64,000 nucleotides of DNA, taken from the NCBI GenBank assembly GCA_009617715.1, contig VTFK01000055.1, positions 744,001 to 808,000 on the forward strand, given 5' to 3'. This document shows, piece by piece, positions 25,500 through 37,690 of this stretch. Origin of the DNA: Plectrocnemia conspersa (lineage: Eukaryota > Arthropoda > Insecta > Trichoptera > Polycentropodidae). Position 1 is the first letter of the stretch. Every line of letters begins with the position of its first letter. A program made the translations under genes and the position numbers. The notes under the pieces are model-generated. The model searched no databases, was not told the origin of the DNA, and saw only the letters and a list, made by a program, of their open reading frames with translations.

Positions 25500-27000
25500 T
25501 TTTTATTCATAAAAATGATCCTGATGCGTATTATTAATTAGGCATCATTATAACAACGCAATTATATTCCATGAATTAAAAAATATAACAAAAAATAAAA
25601 ATCTACCAAATATAAGTTTAAAATATCAAAACGATATGATAGAGAATTAAGGAGTTATCTTATACTTTAGTGATGGTAATTAGGTGGCACATAAAAACAT
25701 GATCTGAGCTTTGTAAATACTCAACGCAAAGCTTTAATTGGAGCTTTTTCAAGTAAACACTTTTATGTGCTTCTTGGAATTCGCATCAAAGCGTACGACT
25801 GATCTAAATTGAAAAGATTATCTTTGTAGTTATTTTTTGATTGACTTCAAATTATTTTATTAATTAATTATATACCTTAGAAAAATTTTATAAAATATAA
25901 AAAAAGTAAAATTCATAATAAAATAAATTTATTATTAAAAAGCAAATATTTTTGTCTTTCTTAAATTTATGGTTTATACTTACTTATTTTTTTATTATTT
26001 TTGTATTAATTTATTTAGCTTAACAGTTAATTTTAAAATTTTACAAATTTTAACTAAACATAAATTTAATATATAACATGAACATAAAATAATAAAAGAG
26101 TTATTATTATAATTTATTTTTTAATGCATGAAGGTTTTTTTTATTTCAGTTATAATTTTATTTTTGCGGATTGTCTTAGGAATATTATTATACAAATTAC
26201 ACCTCCGTTCATAATTCCCCTAGCCGTACTCGTTTTCTTATACCTAACTATCCCTAATTTTTCTCTATTTCTAGTATTAAATTTATGTACATTTTTATTT
26301 CTTATTAAAATACTCTGGTATCATATTATTTTCAAAGTTATATATAATTACTAAAACATTAATCTTTAATATTTCTTGAACATTTAACCATATCAATTAA
26401 GCAATCATACTTAGCAATCATAATTTTTATTTAAAACCACTCTCAATACCCCATTTTGTAATTTTATTTTTTAAAATTTTTTTTGTGTAATTTTTAACAT
26501 ATTTTTATTCTGGATAATATACTTATTTTTTTAATATGTAATTCCAAGAAAGTTTTAATTGTTACTTAAGTGTATAATCAAAAACAGTTGTTTTAAAGCA
26601 AATATGATAATAATTAAATTAAATTTGCATGGTATTACTGTAGTTTTCACTAAACCAGCTTTTAAATATAGCAAAATTAAAGTAAATAGCGTTGTTTAAA
26701 AAAATATTATACAGTCAAAAAAGCAGAGCGCCGATCCAGACCACGCGCTTGTTAGTTATTAAGATAATTTTTGTCTTAATCGTCATACGTATTTATCCTA
26801 CAATAATATTAGAGTAAAAGGAAGCAGGTTTTGAGGCCGAATAATTGTGACTTTGCATCCAAAATAGATATCGTAACAGTTTATAACAGCTGTTGATAGT
26901 TTATTTTATAAGCATATATGAATCACCCATATATATATGGAAATGTAGATGCCGTTATCAACTGTTAGAGGCATAATAAATGGTTTTTAAATTCAGAGAG
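25500..27000. other. AT-rich non-coding stretch
   Basis: A plus-strand frame at 26124-26354 is hydrophobic only because of T-rich DNA. Nothing else supported. Confidence 0.5.
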
Positions 27001-27004
27001 CATT

Positions 27005-27200
27005 TGGTGGAGTGTCGAGTTGAATTATTGTCGCATTTGTCTTGACGTGATATTATGATGATGCTGAACTATTTGGTAAATTGCCTCGTGCTGTAACTCC
27101 TTAGAGTTGAGTTTCTGAAGCGTTTTTTATATTGGTGATTTGAGACAGGTCTAGCGAATCGCACATAAGGATGTTGGCGACGCAATTTCATTGCTTCTTG
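27005..27200 (-). repeat. Second outlying copy of the same repeat
   Basis: The minus strand reads VQEAMKLRRQHPYVRFARPV then SNH, and ends with GCGACAATAATTCAACTCGA, which matches CGACAATAATACAACTCGAC near 48320. It is therefore collinear with the core of the element at 47.6-48.7 kb. Confidence 0.6.
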
Positions 27201-27826
27201 GACACACCCACAATCTATATTTACGCCCTAAAAAAATTTTTTTTTTTTTGGTAAATGCTTTATTTCTTGAGCAATTTTTTACAAAATATATTTTTTCCGG
27301 TACTTCCGTGAAATCTAAACAATTATTAATGCTAATGTTAATTTTCAAGCTCTATTTTCCAATTTTAGGCCTTACTTTTGAGAAGAGATGCTATTTATGC
27401 CTTCAAATAAATTGTGCAGGTGGTTGTAACCTCTACAAAATTATTTTAGTTGCTGTATTTTTTTAAAAAAAGTTTGTTTTTAAGTTTTATTTATAAATTA
27501 TTTCATGCTAACAATATTGATTTTTTTTTAATTTATGTCTAAAATGTAGTGGTCAAAAAAAATATTGAAAAAAAATTAAATTTAAAAAAATGTTTTTTAA
27601 GAAGTTAGATCTAATCTATTACTAGTTCTTAATAATTCTTTGTGAGATATTAATAAAAAATAAATACATTGCAAAGTATATTTTTTTGGAATATATGAAA
27701 AATAATAAATAAACAAACACTTAGTACAGTGATTTAAAAAACTATTAATAGTGACCGAAATTAGTGAATATTCAATTAATACTTTTATTTGATAACTAAA
27801 TTATTTTTGCAAAAATATTGTGGTTT

Positions 27827-27962
27827 TTAGTTTGATATATTTTTTATTTATTATTTTGTGTATACGATATATGTTTAGTTTGATATATTTTTTATTTATT
27901 ATTTTGTGTATACGATATATGTTTAGTTTGATATATTTTTTATTTATTATTTTGTATATATG
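27827..27962 (+). repeat. Three-copy 48-bp tandem repeat
   Basis: Units start at 27827, 27875 and 27923; the first two are identical (TTAGTTTGATATATTTTTTA...) and the third departs at its end. It is young, in contrast to the decayed arrays. Confidence 0.93.
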
Positions 27963-28309
27963 AGCATACTCTCTAACTATCTTTGTCATGAATAATTAAT
28001 TCTATTATTTGGCTACTTGCCCACTTTTGGCCATATTAAGTCTGAATAATCAGTACTTTTTTGTTGTTATGTATACTTATTCGAGCAAAAAGTCTAATGT
28101 ATAATTTTAAAAACTGAATTTATTATTATTTACACAATATATTTAAGCGTTACTCTACCCCTAGCAATACCACGCTTTATTTATAATCATAATTATATTT
28201 TTCCTAAATTATTTCTTACACATTTGTTTGTATATTACAATTCTATTCAACTGTCAGTATTCACCGATTCGTTTCCTCGAATACAAAAAATACAAAATAA
28301 TTAAAATCA

Positions 28310-28670
28310 CAGCATTGAACGCGCCCAGCGACGAAAAATTATCTCTCCAGCCTATATGTCCATTTTCAATTACACCTGCAAATGGGAAAAAGTCACTATG
28401 ATTTTTTTGTTACAAAAAAATCATACGTGGATATACGTAGGCATGCATGTACATTAACATGGACATGTAGTAGTTATCTGTAGGTGCAATTGGTACAGAC
28501 AGAACAATGGCGCGCATCCCAAGTTCAGGCCATTCAATAAAGTCAATAGTCCACTCCAATCATAATTGTTGCCATTGCCACTTTCAGGCGGCCGATATGA
28601 GCCACACACGTGCCTATTGTGGCGAGTCGCTTTTCGAATGCGACTGAACAAAAATAGGGGTCGCTAACCG
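28310..28670. other. GC-richer island 10
   Basis: GCGCCCAGCGACG, CCATTCAATAAAGTCAATAG, CCATTGCCACTTTCAGGCGG and GAGCCACACACGTG. The mix of HOX-like and Sox-like sites suggests a conserved regulatory element. Overlapping frames are not convincing. Confidence 0.35.
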
Positions 28671-28734
28671 TTTTGACTTTTAATAAATATTATCCCGCCA
28701 CTAATATACTTATTTGTATATAAAATATCATATG

Positions 28735-28860
28735 TTATGATTTGAATTAGTCCTTTAAGAAGAAGCCGAGATACCATTGATATTTCGCTCTAGATAATGA
28801 CATGAACATGGATGTCGAAACGTCGATAATAAATATAAAATATTAGAGCCAATCTTTATT
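28735..28860 (+). repeat. Penelope-type end with hammerhead-like motif (degenerate)
   Basis: ATAATGA, a GACAT..ATGTC stem, then CGAAACGTCG and ATAATAAATATAAAATA resemble the hammerhead-ribozyme end of Penelope-like elements, which typically read CTGATGA-stem-GAAAC-GTC followed by AATAAA-rich sequence. The CTGATGA core is mutated here, so it would not be active. No RT or GIY-YIG motif was seen nearby. Confidence 0.4.
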
Positions 28861-29199
28861 ATTTATATAATTATTGTTATGTAGGTAAGGGATTAATAAC
28901 GTTTTGTACCCCAAATAGACAAGCGTTATAGAATTAAAAAAAGTACATCTGAGCTAGCTTAGATAATTGCGGAGTCTGTGCAAATTCTAATTGAACGTGC
29001 TTGGCCATATTCGTAAGCTTTTGATACTTCCCATATGTCCATTCAAAGAAATTAAACATGACGACTTTTATTTCAGGACTTAATTGAATCGTTTTCAATT
29101 GGAATCCAAATTGAAATTGTATTGTATCGGAGTTATACACAGTACAAAAAACAGTGGTAGTCAAACTTTTTTTGAAATATTAATCAATTTACAATGATG

Positions 29200-29485
29200 T
29201 ATTGAATGTTTTCATGGGCCTAGTTCGGTTAGAGGCCTATCAACCCTCGTATATCGACAGACGAAGTCTCCTCGCCGCCGAAGGGACGATTGGGTGTTTA
29301 AGGGTGGTTAGCTGTGGGTGGGGTTGGGGCACCCTTGTACTCGACACCCTTCCACTACACGGAAGATGCAATTTAAAATTTTGTCTTCGGAGGCGGTTTA
29401 CGGGACAAACACCACAGAATATACAGTGTCGATCGAGGGCTATGGTCGTCTTCCGTCGATTTCGGCGCTTCTCAAACTCAGTGCT
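29200..29485. other. GC-richer island 11
   Basis: Two overlapping plus-strand frames (104 and 77 codons). Contains GATCGAGGGCTATGGTCGTC. No known motif or splice context. Confidence 0.3.
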
Positions 29486-30269
29486 AATAAATTATTATTG
29501 TACTATGGATTCGTAAATATATTGTTTTTAAAATTTGCAATTTTTCAATAATTTAATTATAGTTAAAAAGTACCTTCATATATTTTTTTACGCAGTAGGA
29601 TAGTTTTTTTAACGATTTTTGGTGAGGAGATAAAAACTAAATGTTTTTAAATTCAGTTTTTTTTTATTAATTACATATGTAAGCCACATGAGTCAATTAC
29701 GAAAATTAAAATTACAAAAGAAGCCTAATAAATATTAGAAAATCAACTCAATATTGGAAAAATTCTAAATTTTAGATTTAAATGATAACAGAAAAAATAG
29801 TTTTTAACAATATTTTATGAATTTTCGTTAAAGTATCTAGATGCTGGGGTTATTTTATTTAGAATAGAAGTATTAAAAAATCTCTAATATTTTATTAAAT
29901 AACGAATTTATTTAAAGCTACTATATATAATGATTAAAAAGTATTTGAGAAATATATTTTCTCTAATTTTATTTTTATTATTTATTTATAGTTTGAGATT
30001 GTTTATAATTAAGCTTGATGTATACTACCATATTTTTTTGGGTGAAGTAGTAATGTCGTAATATTATTAGAGTCTTTATCGATACCAATAATTATGTATT
30101 TCTAATTTTATGTTTACTCGTACATATCCTAAATTAATTTTATTAATTAGCACTTAGATTTTATTATTTTATAATAAAAGTATCAGATATTTGAGAAACC
30201 TATTCAGACGCTACATTTAAGTCGTAGTGAAATCTTGGTATGAAAATTGGTACCTGTTCAGTCTTAGTG

Positions 30270-30810
30270 TATATTAAGGTAACTCCCCGCAAGGGTTTGG
30301 ATGTTTTAGTTCCTGACCACCCCAGAATCGACCCGTTTCCACAATATAGACATATCTACGGATCATAATATTATAAAGACACATACCTAGAGACAAACAG
30401 CACGAGGATTTTATTTCATCATGATGAAAGGGACACAAATTAGCATGTCGAATTAACAAAAAGCACGGTAATGAGTCAAAGTTCGTCAAGGGTCGGTTTA
30501 GCGAAATTATCAAATTGGATGCAAGGAGTGCGTGCGAGTGTAGAAAAGGAGCGAAATAAATGTATAAGAAAAAAAAGATTGTCGCTGATGACTTTCTTTT
30601 GATGTCGCCAAACACGGCTCTTCCGCTGCGAGAATAAAAAAAATAAAATGAAAAAAAGTCGGGAAATTTTTATTTTATTTTTTGCTCCTCGGTCCGCGAA
30701 CGCATAAATTTATCCCCGAGGCAATAATGCTTCGTCGATTTTCCTCAAATCTTCATTATCTGTTGCCAGAGATAAGGAACGCCGAGTCTGGCTCCTTAAT
30801 ATTATAATGT
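30270..30810. other. GC-richer island 12
   Basis: A minus-strand frame of 113 codons (30274-30615) has no family match. The right part holds GATA-like sites (CAGAGATAAGG near 30768, TTTATCCC near 30709), ATCATGATGAAAG and CGATTTTCCTCAAATC. Probably regulatory. Confidence 0.35.
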
Positions 30811-32020
30811 AAAGAGGGGATAATAAAAAAAACAAGGAATATATGTAGGTATAAAAAACGTTTAAGATTTTTCACTCGAATAATAATAATAATAACAACG
30901 GAGAAACGTGTAAATTCCCTAATATATCCCTGTGATAATAATTCAACCGGAGTGAAGAAAAAAAAAACGTGTAATGAAACTAATAAATACTCATATAGGC
31001 GTCTGTAAAATTCTGGGCGCGTTCATTATGCGAAATGAACGCAATCACGATATTTCAATTGTATTAAAATATTTATTTATATATACCAGTAGCGGTAAAT
31101 ATAATTAAAATTATGGTTGAATAGGATTTTATCATTAAGTTATACCATTAAATTTAATTAAATTAAAATTCATAATGTATTTTGTATGGCAAAATATTAT
31201 AGATGCATTAGTAAACTCAAATGTAGCACATTTTTAGTACAAATTTGAGAGATAAAATGTTTTTACACATTCAATGTGTTTTTTTAAATTACGTACAGCG
31301 TAATATTTTAACGTATTTCGAGAAAATTAATATATCGCTAACTCAAAATGTTTTAACGAAATGTCTTTTTATTAACGACTTTTAGAGCTAAAAGCTTTCG
31401 GTGAGAAGCATTTTATTTATTGATATCGATACCAAAAAGTAGCACAAAAAAGCATAAGAATAATATTACTTACCCTTATTTATAAGCTTATAAAAAATTA
31501 AGCAATATACTATATGTTAAATTTAAATATATTCTTTAACGAGGTAGATGTAAAAAAAATCATAACAGCAAATATAAATTCATAAATAAAAATAAAACGT
31601 GAAAATTACAGTATGTATTTATTAAAAATGACTAACTAATGTCATATAGGGTTAAACGTTTTTGTTGGTTTTTTTCAAAGAAAAAAAAACATTTCAATTG
31701 ATTTTTCTGATTTTCATTAAAATCATTTTTTTTATTAAAATTTTATTTTATTTTTATTATCTGTTATTTACATTATTTTATTATCGATCGATAAAAACTT
31801 TAATTAATTGTTTTACAATTAAAATTATTTAAAAAAAAATATTTAAAAATTGTTTCTATTTGACATTTGATAGAATTTGCTTTTTTATGGAAAAGTTGAA
31901 CTTATTATTGATAATGTTGTTTAATATTTATATTTTATTATTATTTAATATTTAAATTTTATTATTATTTGAAAATTCAAAAAAGCAAATGAGTAATATT
32001 TAAGATTACATATAGATTTA
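30810..32020. other. AT-rich non-coding stretch
   Basis: No recognised gene or element. GGGCGCGTTCATTATGCGAA near 31014 is a small GC-rich spot. Confidence 0.5.
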
Positions 32021-33460
32021 TATTATTGTTATTAATTATTTTTATCACAAAAGTCTTTTATTTAAAATTCTAAATTTAAAAGATCATTCCTAGAAAATCT
32101 GTATTATAAGATTTTATAAAAAATCACGATAGAAATATTTTTGAGTCAAAGTACTCTTATTAATTAAATTGCAGTTAACATAAAATTTATTATAATTTTA
32201 ATTAGCCTTTGATTTAAGTTAATTTTATTGTGTGCTTTAAATTTAAAATATTTTTTTAAAAATCCATCAAGTGATTTCTATGTGACTGTGTTTTTTTTTA
32301 TAAAAAAACAAATCTTTATCAATTAAATTGTGATTTATAATATTCGCAATTTATTAAATTGAAATTTTCCTTGTTTACGTTTTATTATATATATTTTTTA
32401 GATAACTTTTATCGTGAGTTTTAAATTTAAAAAAACACATTACCAGATTTTGAAAAAAAATTTCTTTGTGACAATAATTTTATTAACGTAATTGTTTTAT
32501 ATTACAATTTTATTACGTGTTATCTAAATTGTATTTAATTTATTTTTATTTTATTTAAATTAAGAACAACTTCTTAAAAAAAAACCTATGACCAGATGTT
32601 TTAAATTAACATATGTTATTAATTCAATTAAGTCGTATATACCACTTTCTATTAAAAATCACAGTAAATTTAATAGTTTTCAAATTATGTTTTAATTTTA
32701 AAAGATAATTCTGTAGTCAATAGTTTTAGTCTTTAGTCAAATAAATATTATATATTATCTTTTAGGTAGTTATTACAAAAAAAAGAAAAATAATTTGGGT
32801 GTCGTATAAAATCTGCTTTTTTTATATTAAAGTTAAACCTATTAATTTAATTTTTATTTATGTACAATTTCATATACAATTTTTATATTTATTTAACCTT
32901 TATTTGGTAACGTAAGTAGCTTAAATTGTATGTTTTACATTAAAAAATATGTATTACCAGATGCATAAAAATTAAAAAAAGGGATTCTATTACTTTTTTA
33001 TACCAAAGTAAATATTTTAAATTTAGCTATAGTTTACTTTAAATACATATAATTATCATAATATTAAAGATAACTTTATTAAACATGTTTAATTAATAAT
33101 ATTTTCTAAAAGAAACTAAATCGAAATGGGTGAATATTATTTCTTTGTGATAAAGTTTTTTTTTATAGTATCATTATACGATTATTTATCCCTACGATTT
33201 AAATTAAAAATAACATTGTATGATATCAATTAAAAACAAATCCTTAAAAAAAAACTATGTGTTACAAAATGTGCTTTTTGAAGTTACTAAATTGTAAATG
33301 ATTGTAATATTTAAGAAATATTTAAGTATTACAATGAATAAATCTTGATTTATTGCTGTATCTACTGTTTTAAAATTATGTATTTATCTTTGAATTATTT
33401 TTAAAATAATCTGAACAAGTTAAACTAGTACTGTTATTTATTTACAATATAATTTTAACT
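32020..33460. repeat. Very AT-rich decayed repeat region
   Basis: TTTAAATTTAAAA followed within 30-40 bases by ATTACCAGAT-like or TTTCTTTGTGAC-like blocks recurs near 32080, 32240, 32425, 32585, 32945, 33110 and 33250. The pattern suggests a third old tandem array, but composition makes chance similarity likely. Confidence 0.35.
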
Positions 33461-33837
33461 TGTTAAGGTTGGCTCTAGTGTAAAAAAATATAAAATATAT
33501 ACACCCTTTAGTGTTTTAAATTAAAAATATAATTTGTGTCAATAGGTTTTAATATTTTAGCTCTCAAAGTATGCTTAAGAAATTATACAATATTTTAAAT
33601 ACTATTTCATCAAATTTAATATTTACTCGATTATATAATTCTATACTAATTATTATTATTTTAATCTTTTCTGGTAAAGTGTAATGCGTAACAATATAAT
33701 AAATCTGTTCCAACTGGGTTAGTCAGACATAATAAATATCTATAATTAATTATTATTAGCCACCGGGAAGTTGTGTCATTTTTATTATGTAATATAATTT
33801 TTTTATGTGTAAAATAACTTAGAATCAGATTAGATAA

Positions 33838-33932
33838 ATATCACTTTGCAGCTGTGGTTACATTTTTATAAGTTTATTGAGACTGAGACAGCGTTATTTA
33901 TCTGAGACATTACGAACTGTGCTATTCCGACC
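33838..33932 (-). repeat. tRNA-derived SINE, copy C (decayed)
   Basis: It retains GGAATAGC, the TAATGTCTCAGA block and CAGCTGCAAAGTG in the same order as copies A and B; the B box is largely lost. Confidence 0.55.
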
Positions 33933-34264
33933 TAAATGCTAAAGTCAATATTAAGTTTCAAGTTACTATTTATGCATCAATTAGTTAGTATATACATGTG
34001 CTTTCGAAGAATTAAATAAACATGTACATGTTCTATCAGGTAATACATGTTTAATTTAATAGAGCAAAGCAAGTGTTTACTTTGTGATTGTTTCGTCAGA
34101 TCATTAATATACATATTTATTAAAAAGTGGCTTAAGTTAAAGCTTTATTTATCTTTAAACATACGATTCAGATAATATCGAAAAATACGCCCGATCAATC
34201 CCAGCAATGTATCTTGGTTATTAATTAAAATTTAATCTTAATTTAGACTTCAAAATATCACGTG

Positions 34265-34765
34265 CCAATGGTTGTCACTTCCAGATCGTTCGGCTAAGAA
34301 CATAAATCTATCGCGTCGACGGGAAAATAAGGGTTGTTTAACCCTTAATAGCCGACCTGAGCTGCGACTCATCCGAGAGCCGAGATTGGGCCTGTGTACG
34401 GCGGGCGATAGTTACCTACATCTACCACGGTGGTATTGGTGTACCCATGGCTTAACCGTTTCTTCTTACACCCACACCCACCCTCTCCCTTCGAGTCTCG
34501 AGTTTCACCTAGAAATATTACTTAATATGTGGTGGCTTCAATTCATCATTTTGACCCGCAGCGTGGGTCAGCGCCGGTGTCTTGTGAAAAGGCTTATGAC
34601 ACTGGAATGTAATTTAGCACCCAAGATATACTACATGATTTTTTCCTCCTGTTTTGAAAGCGCTGGCTGCCTGAGAAGGCGACAGATTGTTAAATTACAT
34701 AATAAAGTTTCGATTATGAGAAGGGGTATTAAAAAAATAAATAATGGCAGCACTGGAGACTGACA
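34265..34765 (+). other. GC-richer island 13 with a 163-codon open frame
   Basis: The longest open frame in the first 60 kb runs 34272-34763. Its start is a non-ATG codon, its protein has no family resemblance, and its DNA contains an AAGGGTT..AACCCTT dyad (34328). Composition falls back to AT-rich in its last third. It may be a decayed repeat or regulatory block; coding is not supported. Confidence 0.3.
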
Positions 34766-34924
34766 AACGTTTATGGTTCTAATGACGGTGAAAAATATTA
34801 CAAAATCTTAGCACTTTGTTTAAACAAAATTTTAATTTTAACTCAGATATAGTCAATTGTCTTAATAAGCCTTACAAGATAAAGGGATTCGTTATGCAAA
34901 ATCCGACACACTTTAAAATTTTAG

Positions 34925-35135
34925 TCTAACTTTCAGCTGCAGCTAAGTTGGTTGTTACCATGGACGGTTTGGGTTCCTCTAGGAACCTAACCTTGCAGAT
35001 GATCTGATCCCAAGGTTTTGCATTTGGCCAGTCTGGCCCACTATATAAGGGACTTTCATGAAACTGCAGCCTCCTAGAGCTGCATTGTTGGGAGACTAGG
35101 CCCTTATAAAGCTAGCTTACACACCGGGAAACAGC
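34925..35135. other. Structured block with TATA-like motifs
   Basis: It has GGTTCCTCTAGGAACC (34971), CTATATAAGGG (35041) and, inverted, CCCTTATAAAG (35101), as well as CAGCTGCAGCTAAG. A core promoter with TATA box at 35043 is one reading, a fold-back repeat another. Confidence 0.3.
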
Positions 35136-35559
35136 ATCAAAACATCATCCAAACATTTTTTATTTGTTATTGCTATTCTATTATATATATAAAATATATA
35201 AATAATTTAATTGATAGGAATAATTCATTGGTCTATGCATGTAATTATTTAACACTATATACCCCTATCACCCATATTTTTCTACCGGTAGATAGAAACA
35301 GATTACAAATTCGTACGTTTTTGATAATTTAGGTTATTTACAGAAAATTTATAAGCGTATTAGTAGTATTGCGTTATCAAACATATATAAAAACAATGCA
35401 TCGACAAGAAAAATCGTGTTTTTTACAACATCAGACTTCATTCTTGACTTGCTTCCCTTTGATTTATTTTTAATTTGCCACTTCAATCTTCAGTGTTTAC
35501 TGATTTGTAACTGAACTTTGTAACGGGATCTAAAAAAGTATTGTATTGAAAACTTTAGA

Positions 35560-36735
35560 CCCGTTGCTGTTCCTTCTACATCTGCATAGATGTTTAATAT
35601 AATTACTTACAGAAATCTCTATAATCACTATCGGTAAGTTAAGCACGGGTTTCGACAGCGTCGTTCCATGGACACTAATCTTTTGTGGCTTTTAATGACA
35701 GTGACAAAATTCATCGATTCTAAAATACAGGTCGATGTAGTCTATGTTGAGTTTGAAAAAACAAAAAAGTATTTCGCTCATTTTGGAGTACCACAGGAAT
35801 CGAATCTAGTTCTTCTGCTCTTTTTGATCATTATTAACTACATACATGCAGAAATTGATACCTTTATTATAAGTTTATGAAAGTGTTTCAGAGTATTCAG
35901 AAAAATTCGGATTCACTCTCATTACAGAAAAACCTAGAGTTTAAGGACTATATTTTAGTGTCACGTTTTCACATTTTCGAGCTCCCTTGGCTTTGCGGAT
36001 TTTTTTTATAATTTAGGCAGAGGCGTTTTAAATAAAAATATCTATGGTGACTTGGGATTGACGTTCAAGTAGGGTTGGAAATTATGTATGCACGTTATCA
36101 AATTTTGCAATAAGATTCAAGAAAGCTCGGTTTCGTTGTGCGGAGCGCGTGTCACTTTTTTAATTTATTGGCGATTTACATTCTGTACAATACGCTACTT
36201 CGTAGCGTTCTTAAAAAACCTCTATTGTCTGAAATTCCAAAGAAGCAAAGTACTTTTTCTTGTTTGAGAGAATTTAAATATATAAAATAAATATGGGGAA
36301 AACCGTTTTTTTTTAGTATTTGTATCTAATTGCTAATTTGCTAGGAGCGTTGAAATATTATTCGCTGCTTTCTTGGAGTAGCGTATATTCAATAAATCAT
36401 TTTTTTAAGTTTGTTGGACGGGATCAATAATTCGGCAATATTCCCGCTGCTCTAGAGTCGCGATAACGTCCTTTATTCTTACCCATCACGCCCAGCATTC
36501 TGGCGCTTAAAAACGCATTTTTTTCAAATCCCATATATCTGTACAACGTGCTTGATGAATTCACAGGGATGAATATGAGGAGAAAAATATGAGGGTTGGT
36601 GCAAATATATTTTAGGTGTGCAGCATCTTTTTTTTGATAATAAAATATTTAATAATTATTTGTATAATATGCATTATGACGCATTGGAAAAAATCTATTA
36701 GGTTACAATGGTAAAATATGTAATAAAAAATCTGA
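35560..36735 (+). mobile_element. Jockey/CR1-type LINE fragment with internal deletion (dead)
   Basis: One open stretch, 35668-35880, reads TNLLWLL, KIQVDVVYVEFEK and then, after a deletion that removes the middle of the palm, GVPQESNLVLLLFLIIIN, a decayed version of the GVPQGSxLGPLLFLLFIND motif. Further pieces (SLSLQKNLEF near 35920; GDLGLTF near 36050) follow in shifted frames. A decayed 3' end with ATGACGCATTGG near 36676 and GTTACAATGG near 36701 matches the 3' UTR of the copy at 54.8 kb, which places both in one family. Confidence 0.7.
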
Positions 36736-37690
36736 AGATAATTTTTTTTTGTATATTTTTCACTGGGAATTACACACTGTTTTGATTTTTACAAACACAT
36801 ACACTTCGCTTTTAGCAACAACTTATAACAGAATATCTGTATTTCTGATAAAGAGTTTTTTAGCTATGTCGATAATTAATTTCATCAACTTTCACATTGC
36901 TCAACAAAAATATGTTATCTTAATATTGTTTTTACAAATTAAAATATAGAGATTCTATTATATGAAATTTACCCGATATCTGATCTTTTCATATTCTTAT
37001 TAAACATTATTTTTAGGTTCTTAACCGTAAATATAGTTGTTTTTACTAGCAGCATATTACATTTTCTGCTCGCAGCATCATTGTAATGCGACCCAGCTAC
37101 GATCGAAACTTTTAATGAGCGTCGAGCGAAAATTGTCGGTTGTTTGGAGCCAATTTAGTGAAATGGTGTATATTTTTTGTCCCGATTGAAAAATATGTGT
37201 TGTTTCAATACACGAGTAATATGCTTTACTATTAATTAATAGCATACATGGTTACGAGAGAGTTGATAAATTGAAACATTTAGAGTAATAATAATTCTGT
37301 CGCCCTCTTTACACAGTTGGAAGCTGTGTACTCTTTACTTTAAGGGGCAACATAATATAATTTATCGATGTAATACACTTCATAATGGTGTACTTATTTT
37401 ATGTGATATACATACATAAGATGCTTACATCGCACAAACACAGCGATTCCTAAACCCACATTTTACGACAACTAGATACAATAATTTGGATCAGCCTGGA
37501 CTCATTTAACACAATCACTTAAATTTTATTATTATATTTTATAGTTACAAATCGATACTTAATCGAAACGGTCGCTCGAAGAGCAAACACAGATCCAAAG
37601 TGAGTGTGTGCGTATAAAAAAAATACTGTTATCACGAAATGCATCACATCAATGGCGCATAAAAAATGACAGCAATAACCTAGAATGACA
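36735..37690. other. Mostly AT-rich, small GC patch
   Basis: A patch at 37070-37180 (CATTGTAATGCGACCCAGCT and CGTCGAGCGAAAATTG) may be a short conserved element. Open frames here are T-rich artefacts. Confidence 0.4.

Noticed and set aside
26124..26354. Membrane protein-like open frame
   Set aside because: Hydrophobicity comes from T-rich DNA; no homology or splice context.
27827..27962. CRISPR array
   Set aside because: Units are contiguous with no unique spacers, in an animal genome.
27801..27989. Repetitive Lys/Ile/Tyr open frame on the minus strand
   Set aside because: It is the 48-bp tandem repeat read in frame; no coding evidence.
30274..30615. 113-codon minus-strand gene
   Set aside because: No family motif; overlaps a probable conserved non-coding island.
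35668..35880. Small gene
   Set aside because: It is a piece of a dead LINE reverse transcriptase.
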